Source: Desulfosporosinus nitroreducens (GTDB taxonomy: Bacteria > Bacillota > Desulfitobacteriia > Desulfitobacteriales > Desulfitobacteriaceae). From it: 62,113 nucleotides of DNA. Below are positions 1-9,632 of this stretch, piece after piece; position 1 is the stretch's first letter; each line of letters begins with the position of its first letter. A program made the translations under genes and the position numbers. The DNA lies in the NCBI RefSeq assembly GCF_023897015.1, contig NZ_JAMHFY010000029.1:1-62113 (forward strand), given 5' to 3'. The notes beneath the pieces are model-generated. The model worked only from the letters and a program-made list of their open reading frames with translations. It was not told the DNA's origin and did no database searches.

Positions 1-69
<69 letters not shown>

Positions 70-160
70 AAGTTATTTCACTTCAATGAAGAAGATGATT
101 CGCTCATGATTTATTTTGAAACTCTTTCGAATTTCTCTCATTGGCTGTCCTTGTTGTTTA

Positions 161-174
161 GTTTTCAAAGATCA
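161..174 (-). promoter_or_regulatory. rrn leader boxA-like antitermination site
   Basis: On the minus strand the leader reads TGATCTTTGAAAAC about 90 bases before the 16S 5' end. This matches the boxA-type sequence (TGYTCTTTGAAAA) that recruits NusB/NusE to rRNA transcripts and is typical of Firmicute rrn leaders. Function is inferred from motif and position. Confidence 0.6.
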
Positions 175-209
175 GAATCATTTTCTTTGGCTGTTTAGGC
201 CGGAATTGT

Positions 210-238
210 ATCTTAGCATTTTCAACTTGCGTTGTCAA
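210..238 (-). promoter_or_regulatory. rRNA operon promoter, proximal (SigA type)
   Basis: The minus strand has TTGACA (233-238), a 17-bp spacer and TAAGAT (210-215), upstream of boxA and 16S. The -35 is perfect and the spacing ideal. With the distal promoter at 327-355 it forms a tandem pair, as is usual for rrn operons. Confidence 0.75.
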
Positions 239-326
239 TAACTAATTTACTAAATGTTTTTTGATTGAAGAGCTAAAGGTTTAACACCTTACTGTCAATC
301 GCAGTGCGTCTTTGTGGCGCTCAGTT

Positions 327-355
327 ATAATAGCATTATAGCAATATGATGTCAA
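327..355 (-). promoter_or_regulatory. rRNA operon promoter, distal (SigA type)
   Basis: The minus strand has TTGACA (350-355), a 17-bp spacer and TATTAT (327-332). It lies 117 bp upstream of the proximal rrn promoter with the same spacing. The rest of the 70-458 gap is leader and AT-rich spacer without a recognisable gene. Confidence 0.7.
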
Positions 356-458
356 CTAGTATTTCACCGTTTAAAAATTTTATGCTTGCTTTAGGAGATT
401 TATTTTAAGTAATATATCTTAGCCACATCATTACAATATGTATTTTTAAACCGGAGTG

Positions 459-776
459 TTACAAATATCTACGGAAGATTATAATAATCCATCGACTTCG
501 TAGTATATCAAGCACTAGACAACTACTCAAACGCATTGATTTCTTCCAACGTCGATGCCACATGGCTCCCAAGCATTGCCCAGTGAAATATGCTCCCGCT
601 AACATAAGATACGTCGTTAATTCCCATCCAAGTCCCATCCGTATACGAAGAAACATAATAACTGGAACTGGTAAATGAATGGATAAAAACCACTGAAATG
701 AAAATTTATTAACACTTTCTCTCCAATAGCCAAATGGGATATTTAATAATATCACCGTTGTTAGAATCATACTCAA
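459..776 (-). CDS. Small hypothetical membrane protein
   Basis: This 105-residue protein is not recognised. It has two to three hydrophobic stretches (roughly residues 3-16, 27-44 and 53-70) and a strongly basic, Arg/Trp-rich C-terminal tail, suggesting a small inner-membrane protein with the tail inside. The start is uncertain. A TTG at 776 sits 5 bases behind a GAGGA, with a further GAAGGAGG just upstream, and an in-frame ATG follows at 770. It lies alone between the rRNA promoter region and a divergent amidase gene. No function can be assigned. It could be non-coding, but the good Shine-Dalgarno region argues that it is translated. Confidence 0.5.
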   Translation of the reverse strand: MSMILTTVILLNIPFGYWRESVNKFSFQWFLSIHLPVPVIMFLRIRMGLGWELTTYLMLAGAYFTGQCLGAMWHRRWKKSMRLSSCLVLDILRSRWIIIIFRRYL

Positions 777-903
777 GCCATCCTCAGCCTCCTTCTATAA
801 TAGAAGACGTATACGCACAAATCTTTTCTCAAATTATGTTTACGAAACACATTCTTACAATATACATTATGGGATGATTCTTATGAGAGGAGTGTGCTAC
901 AGA

Positions 904-2091
904 ATGTCCATTCGTCCAATTATACTAATTATTTGTAAGCCCTGGATTTTGGCTGGCATCATAATCCTGCTCATTCTATTTATTGGGGCTGGCTCATTAA
1001 AATTAACATCGGCATTTTCTTCAAGCCTAAAAGACAAGGTTATTGTCATTGATCCAGGACATGGAGGCGCTGACCCTGGGGCACAAAATTCAGGGCTCAA
1101 GGAAAAAGAGATAAATTTAGATATCTCTTTACGCCTAGGAAAGGTCCTAGAGTCCAAAGGATGTAAAGTTATTCTAACCCGCGAAGTAGATAGGGATTTT
1201 TTCCTGCCAGGGTTTGTCAAAGGGCGCATGGCTAAACGAGCAGAGTTAAACACTAGAATTAAAATCGCCACCGAAAACAATGCTGATCTCTTTATTAGCG
1301 TTCACGCCAACAGCTTTCCCCAACGTAATTCTTACGGGATGGAAACCTATTACCACCTAAAATCAGCAGCTGGAAAAGCACTGGCAGAAATTATCCATGA
1401 AAAACTTACACAGGTTCAACCTGATAATAAGCGTATAGCCAAAGCAGGGGATTATTACATAATTAATCAGGCCGAAATGCCCTCTGTCATAGTAGAAGTA
1501 GGATTCATTTCAAACCCCCGAGAAAGAAAACTATTACTATCAGAGGATTACCGCAACTTAGTGGCCGATGCCATAGGTGCCGGAGTTGAACATTACTTCC
1601 AAGCATTTCCTCAAGGGGTACAAGAAAATTCACCAACTGCCGGACAAGAAGGACCTCCCACTATAAGCGAAAATACCTATAAACTCTACTTTTCAAATGA
1701 AAACCTGGATAGTCTTGTGCCTGAAGATCGTCAAATAAACCAATCGGTCTGGACAAAACTTAACCTTTCGCAAAAAGCAAGCCTTGTCATGAGCGAACTC
1801 ATTCAAGGCCCTCGGTCGAGTAAACTAACACCTACCATAGCTCCAACCACTAAATTACTTTCCGTGACTACTCAAAATGGCCTAGCCACTATCGACTTTA
1901 GCAAGGATATCCGAGATGATTTTCCTGGTGGGGCTTCAGGAGAAGACATGGCTATTAAATCAATCATTTGGTCAATGACGCAAATTCCTGGGATTACCAG
2001 TGTCCGTATTCTCGTTAATGGTGAATTTGGAGACTCCATTGGTGGACACATCCTCTTAGATCGGACATTTAGCACTGAACTTGGTGTTTAA
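904..2091 (+). CDS. N-acetylmuramoyl-L-alanine amidase with C-terminal GerMN domain
   Basis: This is a cell-wall hydrolase that cleaves the amide bond between MurNAc and the stem peptide. A hydrophobic anchor or signal spans about residues 5-35. It is followed by an Amidase_3 zinc domain (about 45-225) with the ligand motif DPGHGG, a Glu in the GLKEKEINLD segment, SVHANS and the catalytic VEVGFISN. The C-terminal third (about 255-390) resembles the GerMN domain found in sporulation and germination proteins. The combination suggests a spore-cortex or sporulation amidase related to CwlD, exported and membrane anchored. The ATG at 904 is chosen because GAGAGGAGTG lies 9 bases upstream; an in-frame ATG at 874 lacks a comparable site. 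The stop overlaps that of convergent prfC. Confidence 0.85.
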   Translation: MSIRPIILIICKPWILAGIIILLILFIGAGSLKLTSAFSSSLKDKVIVIDPGHGGADPGAQNSGLKEKEINLDISLRLGKVLESKGCKVILTREVDRDFFLPGFVKGRMAKRAELNTRIKIATENNADLFISVHANSFPQRNSYGMETYYHLKSAAGKALAEIIHEKLTQVQPDNKRIAKAGDYYIINQAEMPSVIVEVGFISNPRERKLLLSEDYRNLVADAIGAGVEHYFQAFPQGVQENSPTAGQEGPPTISENTYKLYFSNENLDSLVPEDRQINQSVWTKLNLSQKASLVMSELIQGPRSSKLTPTIAPTTKLLSVTTQNGLATIDFSKDIRDDFPGGASGEDMAIKSIIWSMTQIPGITSVRILVNGEFGDSIGGHILLDRTFSTELGV

Positions 2092-3674
2092 AGCGGTTGC
2101 ATGTGAAATTTAATTTCATAACGATCGCTTAACCAATTTGCTTTCCATTCATCTAGTAACAATACCGCATAATTTTCATCTTTATCGATCACTACCGTAC
2201 TCATACTTGATTCAGTAAGAAGCTTAATGGTCTTTTCGTCCTTTTCAACCCACCGTACGATTTCAAAGGGAAGGTGTTGAATACTGACATGTACTCCATA
2301 TTCCTCACGTAATCTGTACTCTAAAACCTCAAACTGCAATTGACCGACAACACCAATGATAGGAGCCTCAACACCTACATGGAGATCACGAAAAACGTGG
2401 ATAGCTCCCTCTTCTTGAAGTTCCTGAATTCCTTTAATGAATTGTTTGCGCTTTAAGGCATTCGCAATATTGATGCGGGCAAAGTTTTCAGGACTAAAAA
2501 ATGGCATGGCTTCAAATTGTAATCCATCCTTTTCGGTAAGCACATCCCCAATTCTCAAAAGTCCGCTGTCGTGCACTCCAATAATATCGCCAGCAAACGC
2601 TTCATCGAGAATCGTTCGTTCCTGGGCGAACAATTGTTGAGGCTGTGCCAGTCGGAGACGACGATGAGAACGCGTGTGAATAACATTCATACCCCGTTCA
2701 TAGCGGCCTGTACAAATACGGATGAAGGCAATTCGGTCTCTATGCTGGGCATTCATATTTGCTTGAATTTTGAAGATATATCCTGAAAAGCTTGGAGTTT
2801 CAGGATCCAGATCTCCAATATTTGTGCTTCTTGCTTGAGGTGCAGGGGCTAGTTCTAGGAAATATTGCAAGAAGTTTGGCACACCAAAGTTATTGAGTGC
2901 GCTTCCAAAAAATACTGGCGTCACTTCCCCACGATCCACTCGTTCCTGCGAGAAGGTATTTCCGGCCAAGTCTAGAAGATCAATTTCTTCCTTCAGCTGG
3001 TTAACTAGGATGTCCCCGATGCCTTCCTGTACCAATGGATCACTGAGCGCACCTGAAACAGGCGGTTTTCCACTGGATCTTGCGCTTCCTTCTATAAAGC
3101 GTTCAACCTGCCCAGTCTGACGGTCATAGATCCCCTTAAAATCTTGACCCATACCAATTGGCCAATTCATGGCATAGGATTCAACCCCCAGTACCTTTTC
3201 CACTTCATCCATCAGATCTAAAGGATCCTTAGCATTGCGATCAAACTTATTAATAAAGGTAAAAATTGGTATACCTCGTTTTCGACAGACTTGAAAGAGC
3301 TTCTTGGTCTGAGTTTCAACCCCTTTGGCTGCGTCAATCAGCATTACGGCGCTATCGGCTGCTGTCAGCGTTCGATAGGTATCTTCACTGAAATCTTGGT
3401 GCCCGGGAGTGTCGAGAATGTTAATGACGTATCCTTGATACTTAAATTGAAGGGCACTAGACGTAATGGAAATCCCCCGCTGCCGCTCAAGATCCATCCA
3501 GTCCGAAGTAGCATATCGTTCCGCTTTTCTGGCTTTGACCGAGCCTGCTTCGCGAATCGCCCCTCCAAAAAGGAGCAACTTTTCAGTTAAGGTTGTTTTC
3601 CCTGCATCTGGATGAGAAATAATCGCAAAGGTTTTACGGGAAGAAATTTCTGATTTTAAATCCGTTTGGTTCAA
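2088..3674 (-). CDS. prfC: Peptide chain release factor 3 (RF3)
   Basis: This is a translational GTPase that recycles RF1/RF2 from the ribosome after termination. The 528-residue length is typical of RF3. The GTPase signature is complete: the P-loop HPDAGKTTLTEK (about residues 21-32), the switch region with RGIS, DTPGHQDFSEDTYRTL (about 88-103), and NKFD (about 142-145). Domain II and a C-terminal RF3 domain follow. RF3 is told from EF-G by its length and by the SEDTYRTLTAAD sequence after the DTPGH motif. It is apparently monocistronic, and its stop codon overlaps the stop of the convergent amidase gene, leaving no room for a separate terminator. Confidence 0.95.
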   Translation of the reverse strand: MNQTDLKSEISSRKTFAIISHPDAGKTTLTEKLLLFGGAIREAGSVKARKAERYATSDWMDLERQRGISITSSALQFKYQGYVINILDTPGHQDFSEDTYRTLTAADSAVMLIDAAKGVETQTKKLFQVCRKRGIPIFTFINKFDRNAKDPLDLMDEVEKVLGVESYAMNWPIGMGQDFKGIYDRQTGQVERFIEGSARSSGKPPVSGALSDPLVQEGIGDILVNQLKEEIDLLDLAGNTFSQERVDRGEVTPVFFGSALNNFGVPNFLQYFLELAPAPQARSTNIGDLDPETPSFSGYIFKIQANMNAQHRDRIAFIRICTGRYERGMNVIHTRSHRRLRLAQPQQLFAQERTILDEAFAGDIIGVHDSGLLRIGDVLTEKDGLQFEAMPFFSPENFARINIANALKRKQFIKGIQELQEEGAIHVFRDLHVGVEAPIIGVVGQLQFEVLEYRLREEYGVHVSIQHLPFEIVRWVEKDEKTIKLLTESSMSTVVIDKDENYAVLLLDEWKANWLSDRYEIKFHMQPL

Positions 3675-3880
3675 TGTTTTTAACTCCTTAACTCAACTTT
3701 GTCATACATTCTATTCTAATTTTTAAATAGTTTTCAATAGTATAAGTGTTAATTATACACGATATTATGTACATCCTCAATTACTTCCTTATCGTTGTAT
3801 TGCTGATCTGTGAAATCCTGTGAAATTGTCTTCGTAAAGATGGCGGCAGCCATAGTTGCACTTATACTTTCAGAAAGTAC

Positions 3881-3931
3881 AAAAAATGCCCACCCATAGT
3901 TTTAGAAGCATATTCTAACACTTAGGTGGGC
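3881..3931 (-). terminator. Rho-independent terminator of the fdn operon
   Basis: Read on the minus strand downstream of fdhE, GCCCACC (3925-3931) pairs with GGGTGGGC (3888-3895) and is extended inside by TTAGAA/TTCTAA. A run of six T residues follows (3881-3886). It ends the fdnGHI-fdhE transcript. The rest of 3675-4004 holds no gene that I can see. Confidence 0.8.
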
Positions 3932-4004
3932 TCTAGAAATATTCAAAGCAATTGGTGAAAAACCACTTTAGAGAAAGTCATAAACAGATAGTAGAGTTCC
4001 TAGA

Positions 4005-4712
4005 TTAGTGAACGCTTTCTAATAACCGGGCATGCTCAGAAAGCCATTTTTCTGCTGCATAATCTAAAGATAGAGTTCTAATAGTTTCCCAATCGATATC
4101 CCTTGTACTTAACACACGTAAGTCATATTCCTTAGAATACTGCCAGCATTCTTTACAGACGATCATCTCAACCCCCGGAAACTCATCTGATTGCAAGTAG
4201 GTCAGCATTGAGGCTTCCTCACTTCCGCAACGAATGCAACCAACGCGCTTAGCTGTCCATTCATGCCCGCATATGGAACAGTGTACGAATCGATTCCCAT
4301 TTGGGGGAGATAGAACCGATACACCTGCCAACTCACCACAGATGGGGCACGTCATACTATGAGTGGATGCTTTTGAACTATTTTCCACTTCGACTATTTT
4401 GTTTCGATACAGTTGCGCAACGCCACAAAGGGCAATCTGTAAACGGCTTAACAGCTCATTGTTCTTCACAGGTTTAAGTGCCATGAATTTGTTCCACGCA
4501 TCCCGTAACATTGATTCTGAAACTAATATATTGCTGACTTTATTCAACCTTTGACAAAGTTCCAGAACCGCCTTTTCTGGCAACTCCTTAATAGGATAGT
4601 AGGGAGGTACCTTGGCTGGACTCAACCTATTGATCCAAAACGAACCTCGCTCATCCTGCCAACGTTTAACTTCCTCCTTAAGGAGGCGATAGGTTTGAAA
4701 GGCGTTGTCCAT
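4005..4712 (-). CDS. fdhE: Formate dehydrogenase accessory protein FdhE
   Basis: FdhE proteins are cytoplasmic iron-binding factors needed for maturation of respiratory formate dehydrogenases. The C-terminal half carries four CxxC pairs (CPIC, CSIC, CIRC, CKEC) spaced as in the FdhE rubredoxin-like fold, ending in the CKECWQYSKEYDLR region. It is the last gene of the fdn operon, about 60 bases after fdnI. GGAG lies 8 bases before the ATG at 4712; further in-frame ATGs at 4715 and 4730 are possible. At about 235 residues it is shorter than E. coli FdhE (about 309), as is common in Firmicutes. Confidence 0.85.
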   Translation of the reverse strand: MDNAFQTYRLLKEEVKRWQDERGSFWINRLSPAKVPPYYPIKELPEKAVLELCQRLNKVSNILVSESMLRDAWNKFMALKPVKNNELLSRLQIALCGVAQLYRNKIVEVENSSKASTHSMTCPICGELAGVSVLSPPNGNRFVHCSICGHEWTAKRVGCIRCGSEEASMLTYLQSDEFPGVEMIVCKECWQYSKEYDLRVLSTRDIDWETIRTLSLDYAAEKWLSEHARLLESVH

Positions 4713-4772
4713 CATAATTACTCCAATCATTTCAATTTATGCTTCTAGCTGTATATGAGGCGATCTCTCTCC

Positions 4773-5489
4773 TCATACATTCTTCTGCTCATTCATTGAC
4801 TGTTCTTTCTTTAATCGTTCATACCATTCACGGTGATGAGCACGTGCAAACTTAGTCGATACATAACCGTTGATCATGCCAGACATAGCCGCTCTCGAGT
4901 CTGGGTGTAAAAGTCCTAAATAGATATGCCCAATGGCAGCAGCAGTCATAATAAACATAGAGAGATCGTGAACTGGATAAGCCCAACGTACCAGAGCAGG
5001 GGGGAACGAGGAGGCAAACCACATCACAACGCCGCTAAGAGTAATGAAAATAGTGCCAAAAATTGTGATCAACGAGTTAATTTTCTCTCCCCCGTTATAT
5101 TTCTCTTGTTCTGGATAGTTGCCATGTCCACCGAAGAATTCTTTAGGAAAGGCACAGACGTGTTGCCAATCTGATTTTTTAAAACTAAAGACAAATTTTA
5201 GCCATCTCCAGTGATATCTCGGATTTCCAACAAAGAACATCAACCCCACTACGACAACAAAAAAGATTGCAGCAATACGATGAATCAACTGAGCAACCTG
5301 GATCCCTCCAAAAATGGCCATTGCCGGTTGAAATGAGGTGCTGAGAACTCCTAGCCCAGTAAAGAGCAAAACAAAGAAGGAAATAGCATGAACCCAATGA
5401 CTAAGGCGTTCTCCAGCACTAAAGCGCAAAACCTTGTCTTCAACAATTCTCTTGGGCATTTGATTTCTTGTTTCCATCTTAAGTGCCAT
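4773..5489 (-). CDS. fdnI: Formate dehydrogenase-N, cytochrome b556 (gamma) subunit
   Basis: This is the membrane anchor that takes electrons from the FdnH Fe-S clusters and passes them through two b hemes to menaquinone. The 238-residue protein has four hydrophobic helices (about 29-48, 68-86, 125-146, 164-183). His residues near RLSHWVHA and LIHR and in the HDLSM and IGHIYLG segments are plausible heme ligands, as in the FdnI family. The first codon overlaps the fdnH stop (TAATG), implying translational coupling. GGAGGG lies 7 bases upstream. Confidence 0.88.
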   Translation of the reverse strand: MALKMETRNQMPKRIVEDKVLRFSAGERLSHWVHAISFFVLLFTGLGVLSTSFQPAMAIFGGIQVAQLIHRIAAIFFVVVVGLMFFVGNPRYHWRWLKFVFSFKKSDWQHVCAFPKEFFGGHGNYPEQEKYNGGEKINSLITIFGTIFITLSGVVMWFASSFPPALVRWAYPVHDLSMFIMTAAAIGHIYLGLLHPDSRAAMSGMINGYVSTKFARAHHREWYERLKKEQSMNEQKNV

Positions 5490-6286
5490 TAGTCTTTCCC
5501 TCCTTCTTTATTATCAGAATTACTGTAATTACCCCTAAACAGATTTGCAAAGACCCCAAGAACAACAGCCGCAGCCGCACCACCCACGGCCACAGTGCCA
5601 ACTGGCCTGATCACATCTTTCCAGAGAGTCAGAGAGAGCGGAACCGTAGGATTAACTGGGAGATCGTATACTTCTGGGCTATCCAATAACAAATAGAGAT
5701 ACGTCGTTCCACCCATTTCCTTTTCTCCATAGAGCTGGGCCTTGGGATGAGTCTTTTGAACCTCAGCAAGACGCTTCTTCGCTTGTGTCAGCATTGCGTC
5801 ACGTTCACCAAAACTTAACGCACCCGGTTGACATGTATTGACACAAGCTGGCAGTAGATTATTCTCTACCCGATCAATACATCCAGTACATTTGTATGAT
5901 TTCTTCTTGACTTGATCAACCTTTGGAACCCCGAATGGACAGTTTTCAACACAATACCCACAACCAATGCACTTCTCTTGATCGATCACAACGTACCCAG
6001 ACTCAGTCTTAGTAATTGCATTCGAAGAACAAGCCTTCATGCAAGCAGGATCAGCACAGTGAAAACATTGCGCCTTGCGCATAAACCAATTCATTTTTTG
6101 ATCTTCATATTTCTCGACGAAGGTCATATACGTCCAAGTCTTCGTGGTAAAAGCATTCTGAGTCTGATAGCTCGTCAGCAATTGAGTTTTCTCCGCTGAA
6201 AGCTCATTCCACTCCTTGCAGGCCACTGAGCAAGCTTTACATCCCGTACACAATGAAGTGTCAATTAAAACCGTTTTCCTCGCCAT
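5489..6286 (-). CDS. fdnH: Formate dehydrogenase-N, iron-sulfur (beta) subunit
   Basis: This electron-transfer subunit is 265 residues long from the ATG at 6286, which follows AGGAGGG by 7 bases. It has the four ferredoxin-type Cys groups of the FdnH/HybA family: CTGCKACSVACKEW, a CFHCADPACMKAC group, CIGCGYCVENCPFG, and a CTGCIDRV group followed by CVNTC. A hydrophobic helix near the C-terminus (about 220-245) is the usual FdnH membrane anchor. The start overlaps the fdnG stop (TGATG). By homology the clusters face the outside of the membrane and link the molybdenum subunit to FdnI. Confidence 0.92.
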   Translation of the reverse strand: MARKTVLIDTSLCTGCKACSVACKEWNELSAEKTQLLTSYQTQNAFTTKTWTYMTFVEKYEDQKMNWFMRKAQCFHCADPACMKACSSNAITKTESGYVVIDQEKCIGCGYCVENCPFGVPKVDQVKKKSYKCTGCIDRVENNLLPACVNTCQPGALSFGERDAMLTQAKKRLAEVQKTHPKAQLYGEKEMGGTTYLYLLLDSPEVYDLPVNPTVPLSLTLWKDVIRPVGTVAVGGAAAAVVLGVFANLFRGNYSNSDNKEGGKD

Positions 6287-9200
6287 CAATTTGCCCTCCT
6301 TATATCGACTAGGCAAACTTTATACTCTGGAGTACCGGCTCCAGGATCCAAGGCAGCAATGGTTATTTCATTAGTACTCGGTCCGGGGCTTAAGCTTGCA
6401 AAGCCCCAGCTCCAGGGCATACCGATGGTTTCAGTGTCTTTTCCGTTGACTTTGTAGGACTGCAGTCGATCCGTTACTAAAGCTCTTACTGTGATTTTGC
6501 CGCGAGCAGAAGAAACCTCGACCATATCCCCTTCAACAACCTTAATCTTTGCCGCTAGGTTTTTACTGATCTCTGCAAAGGGCTCCGGCATAATTTCATT
6601 CAGCCACGGAATATTACGCGTAATTCCCCCGGCACAGAAATGCTCGACCACGCCATAAGTAGTAAGAACATGTGGGAACTGATCTGACTTGCCGATCTTA
6701 GTTGATACAACCAAGGCACATGGACTGATTGAAACCTCGGGATGCAAGATATTTGTCGTTGGGCTTTCCGTCGGTTCGTAGAATTCTGGAAGCGGTCCAT
6801 CAACACATATCCCTGCCGGACGAATTCCGATGGCTGGAAGTCCATCAGCGGGAGCCTCCGCAGGCAATCCACTCATGTAAGTAGCGGCAAATAGGCGACC
6901 TACTCCCTCAGGATTCATACGAAAACTTAGCTTTCCTTCAGGCGTATCCGGTCCCTTGGTCTTATCGACAAGGTCCCCGCCATCATTTCCAGCCCAAACC
7001 CTTGCTGCCGCATCCCACCAAATTAGTTTGCGTTTAGCGTCAACCGGTTGACCTAATTCATCGCAGGAAGCACGGTTATATAGAATACGAACATTTCCAG
7101 GCCAAGCAAAGCTCCAGTCTTTAAACAATCCCAGTCCTGAGGGGTCGGCATTGTTGCGACGTGCCGCCAAGTTCCCGTTCCCCGTAACACCTGCATATAT
7201 CCAACATCCTGTAGAAGCTGTACCAATCGGTGCTTTAAGATAATCCCCTATAGTCGGAAGTAGCTTACCAGTGGTTTCGTCATACCCACTTAGCTCCTGA
7301 AGTACTTTCAAAGCGCTTGTATGCTCACCATAGTCCCAACGGGCCTTTAAGATCGGGGCATCCTTAACATCTGTGCTCCCCGCATATAATTTGCGAATTT
7401 TCTTAAAGAGGTGATCCAGCATATCGAGGTCCGGTAACGATTCCCCGAGTGGCTCAAGCGCAGCGTCTTTCCACTGAATCCAGCGCGAGGAATTTGACAT
7501 ACTGCCTGCCTTTTCATAGACGAAGGCTGCAGGGAACATGATGACTTCTGTCTTAATATCTGCGGGATTCACCCCTGGCTCACGCCAAAACTGGGCAGTT
7601 TCAATCTCGAAAAGGTCTGATACGACTAACATATCAAGTTTGGTTAAAGCTGATCGTACCAGTTGCCGATCCGGAATAGAAACCAGAGAGTTAGATCCGA
7701 CGTTAAAGAGAATCTTAAACTGCTCTTTATTCATCATTTCAAAGAGTTTTACCATCGTCGCATTCACAGCGGGATTGGTCTTCGGTAAGTAGCTGAATCC
7801 GTAGTCATTATCTTTAGTGGCGTTTTCACCAAACCATGCTTTAAGTTGAGCAACGATATGTTTTTCAAAAAACGACCCATTGCGCACGAGATAATCACGT
7901 AAAGTCTTATCCGTATTGATTGGGTGTGGTAAATAGCCCGGCAAGTTACTGACAAGGTTGGCCATATCTGTTGAACCTTGGACATTTGGTTCTCCACGCA
8001 GAGCATTAATGCCGCCCCCAGCTTTTCCGATGTTACCCAATAATAATTGAATGATTGCATAGGCACGAATTCCTTGAACTCCTGTGGTATGTTGAGTCAT
8101 TCCCAGTGCATAAAGGATACTTGCCGGTTTCCCCTTACAGAAGACGTCCGCGATTTCCTTAATTTTTTCTGCAGGGATGCCTGAGATTTTTTCAGCTGTA
8201 TCAAACGTATATCTAGAATAGTGAGCTTTGAGCTTCGAAAACACGCTATCAGGGTCCTCAATACTTTCAGCTTTCAGAGGCTTTTTATCTGGCCCAAGTT
8301 GGTAACCCCAGCTTGCTGTGCCATATTTCCTCGTTTTGGCATCATAACCTGAGAAGAGGCCAGCTTCTAATTTGTAATCTGTACTGACCTTAAGAAGAGC
8401 GTTAGTATAATTTAAAACATATTTCTGATCGTACAATTTTTGTTCAATAATATAATTAATAATAGCGCCTAGATAAGCTATATCCGTTCCCGGACGGATT
8501 TGTGCAAAGATGTCTGCCTTAGAGGCTGTACGCGTAAATCGTGGATCGACAACAATTATTTTTGCGCCGTTCTCTTTTGCCCGATTAATCCACTTCATAG
8601 CAATCGGATGGTTTTCTGCACAGTTACTTCCGGCAATTAAAAAAACCTCGGCATTTTTTAAATCAGACCAGGAATTTGTCATCGCACCGCGACCAAATGA
8701 AGGTGACAAACTTGCCACCGTGGGAGCGTGTCATATCCGGGCCTGGTGTTCATTGTAAGGAGTTCCAATTAACTGGCAAAATTTCTTAATAAGATACGAC
8801 TCTTCATTGTCCACTTCAGCAGAACCAAGGAAGGCGATTCCTTCTACACGGTTCACTGTAAGGCTTTCTGGCAGTCCGGTTTTCGCATTGACAATCTGAT
8901 CGGCGGCTTTCCAACTGGCATCCCTGACTTCTTTTGTCTTCTTCGCTACGATGTCCAGTGCCTCTTCCCAAGAAATATCTTCCCACTTATCAGCCCCAGG
9001 AGCGCGACGCCTTGGTTTTGTCACCCGATCCGGTGAATTAGCAACACTTAGTAAACTTGCTGCCTTTGGGCAAAGAGTCCCCTCATTGGTTGGATGATCT
9101 GGATCACCCTCTAAGTGAATTAGCTTGCCCTCTTTCACATACAGTAGCATTCCACACCCACCGGAACAGAAGTGGCAGATGCTCGGAATCTTTTTGGTTC

Positions 9201-9321
9201 CTTCCAGTTTCAACGCGTACCCTTTTGCCTCCGCAACGGCAGGATCAAATCCCAAGCCCGCAGCTAAAGCGGCGATGGTAAGCCCTGAAAGTTTAAAGAA
9301 ACCACGACGAGAAACATCCAT
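6286..9321 (-). CDS. fdnG: Formate dehydrogenase-N, selenocysteine-containing molybdopterin (alpha) subunit
   Basis: The catalytic subunit oxidises formate to CO2 at a Mo/W-bis-MGD centre. The reading frame is interrupted by a TGA at 8731-8733. That codon sits in the family active-site context HQARI-Sec-HAPTVASL, so Sec is residue 197, matching Sec196 of E. coli FdnG. The two pieces therefore form one gene of 1011 residues. The N-terminus has a twin-arginine signal (SRRGFFK, then a hydrophobic stretch), and a 4Fe-4S motif CHFCSGGC with a later Cys in GTLCPKA. A MopB domain and a C-terminal dinucleotide-binding domain follow. The ATG at 9321 is preceded by GGGAGG; upstream in-frame ATGs are not needed. 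It leads the fdnGHI-fdhE operon. Tat export predicts that formate is oxidised outside the cell. Confidence 0.95.
8695..8733 (-). promoter_or_regulatory. Bacterial SECIS element following the fdnG Sec codon
   Basis: In the mRNA, 11 bases after the TGA, GGTGGCAA pairs with TTGTCACC (8702-8719) with one G.U wobble, leaving a small GU-containing loop. The 11-base distance between UGA and the apical mini-hairpin is the spacing known for SelB-dependent bacterial SECIS elements. It lies inside the coding sequence, as expected in bacteria. Confidence 0.8.
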
Positions 9322-9451
9322 CTCTTTTCCTCCCTTAAAATGTTCATATTGTCTGCTTATGACCATAATTAAATAATTAAGATAATGAAGAATGTTCTGA
9401 TATTTCAATACCTTCTTAGCTTATCTTCCTTTGTGCTTATAGTCATCATTA

Positions 9452-9484
9452 TGTAAATAAAGAAATAATTCTGTAAATAAAGAA
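9452..9484. promoter_or_regulatory. Pair of 13-bp direct repeats upstream of fdnG, candidate operator
   Basis: TGTAAATAAAGAA occurs exactly twice (9452-9464 and 9472-9484) with a 20-bp period, i.e. two helical turns. It lies 131-163 bp upstream of the fdnG start and downstream of the neighbouring regulator gene. Same-face direct repeats suit a dimeric winged-helix regulator. The rest of the 9322-9632 gap is AT-rich; TTGAAA with TATCTT at about 18-bp spacing on the minus strand is a possible fdn promoter. Confidence 0.5.
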
Positions 9485-9592
9485 TAGTCTATCTGGCGTC
9501 TCGGATTGCGAACAGGTAACCGCAAGCTTTCCCTCAGTTAAACCTATGCTTTTAGAAAGAATACAACACACTTATACCGTTAACCAAGCAAT

Positions 9593-9619
9593 AAAAATTC
9601 CCCCTAATTATTTAGGGGG
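9593..9619 (-). terminator. Rho-independent terminator of the Cache-HAMP-HTH gene
   Basis: CCCCCTAA (9600-9607) pairs perfectly with TTAGGGGG (9612-9619) around a 4-base loop. On the minus strand it is followed by an AATTTTT tract. It separates the regulator gene from the fdn operon, so the two are separate transcripts. Confidence 0.85.
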
Positions 9620-9632
9620 AAAGCAATTGACA

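Noticed and set aside
897-1280. 127-residue minus-strand ORF inside the amidase gene
   Set aside because: Antisense shadow of a well-supported amidase domain.
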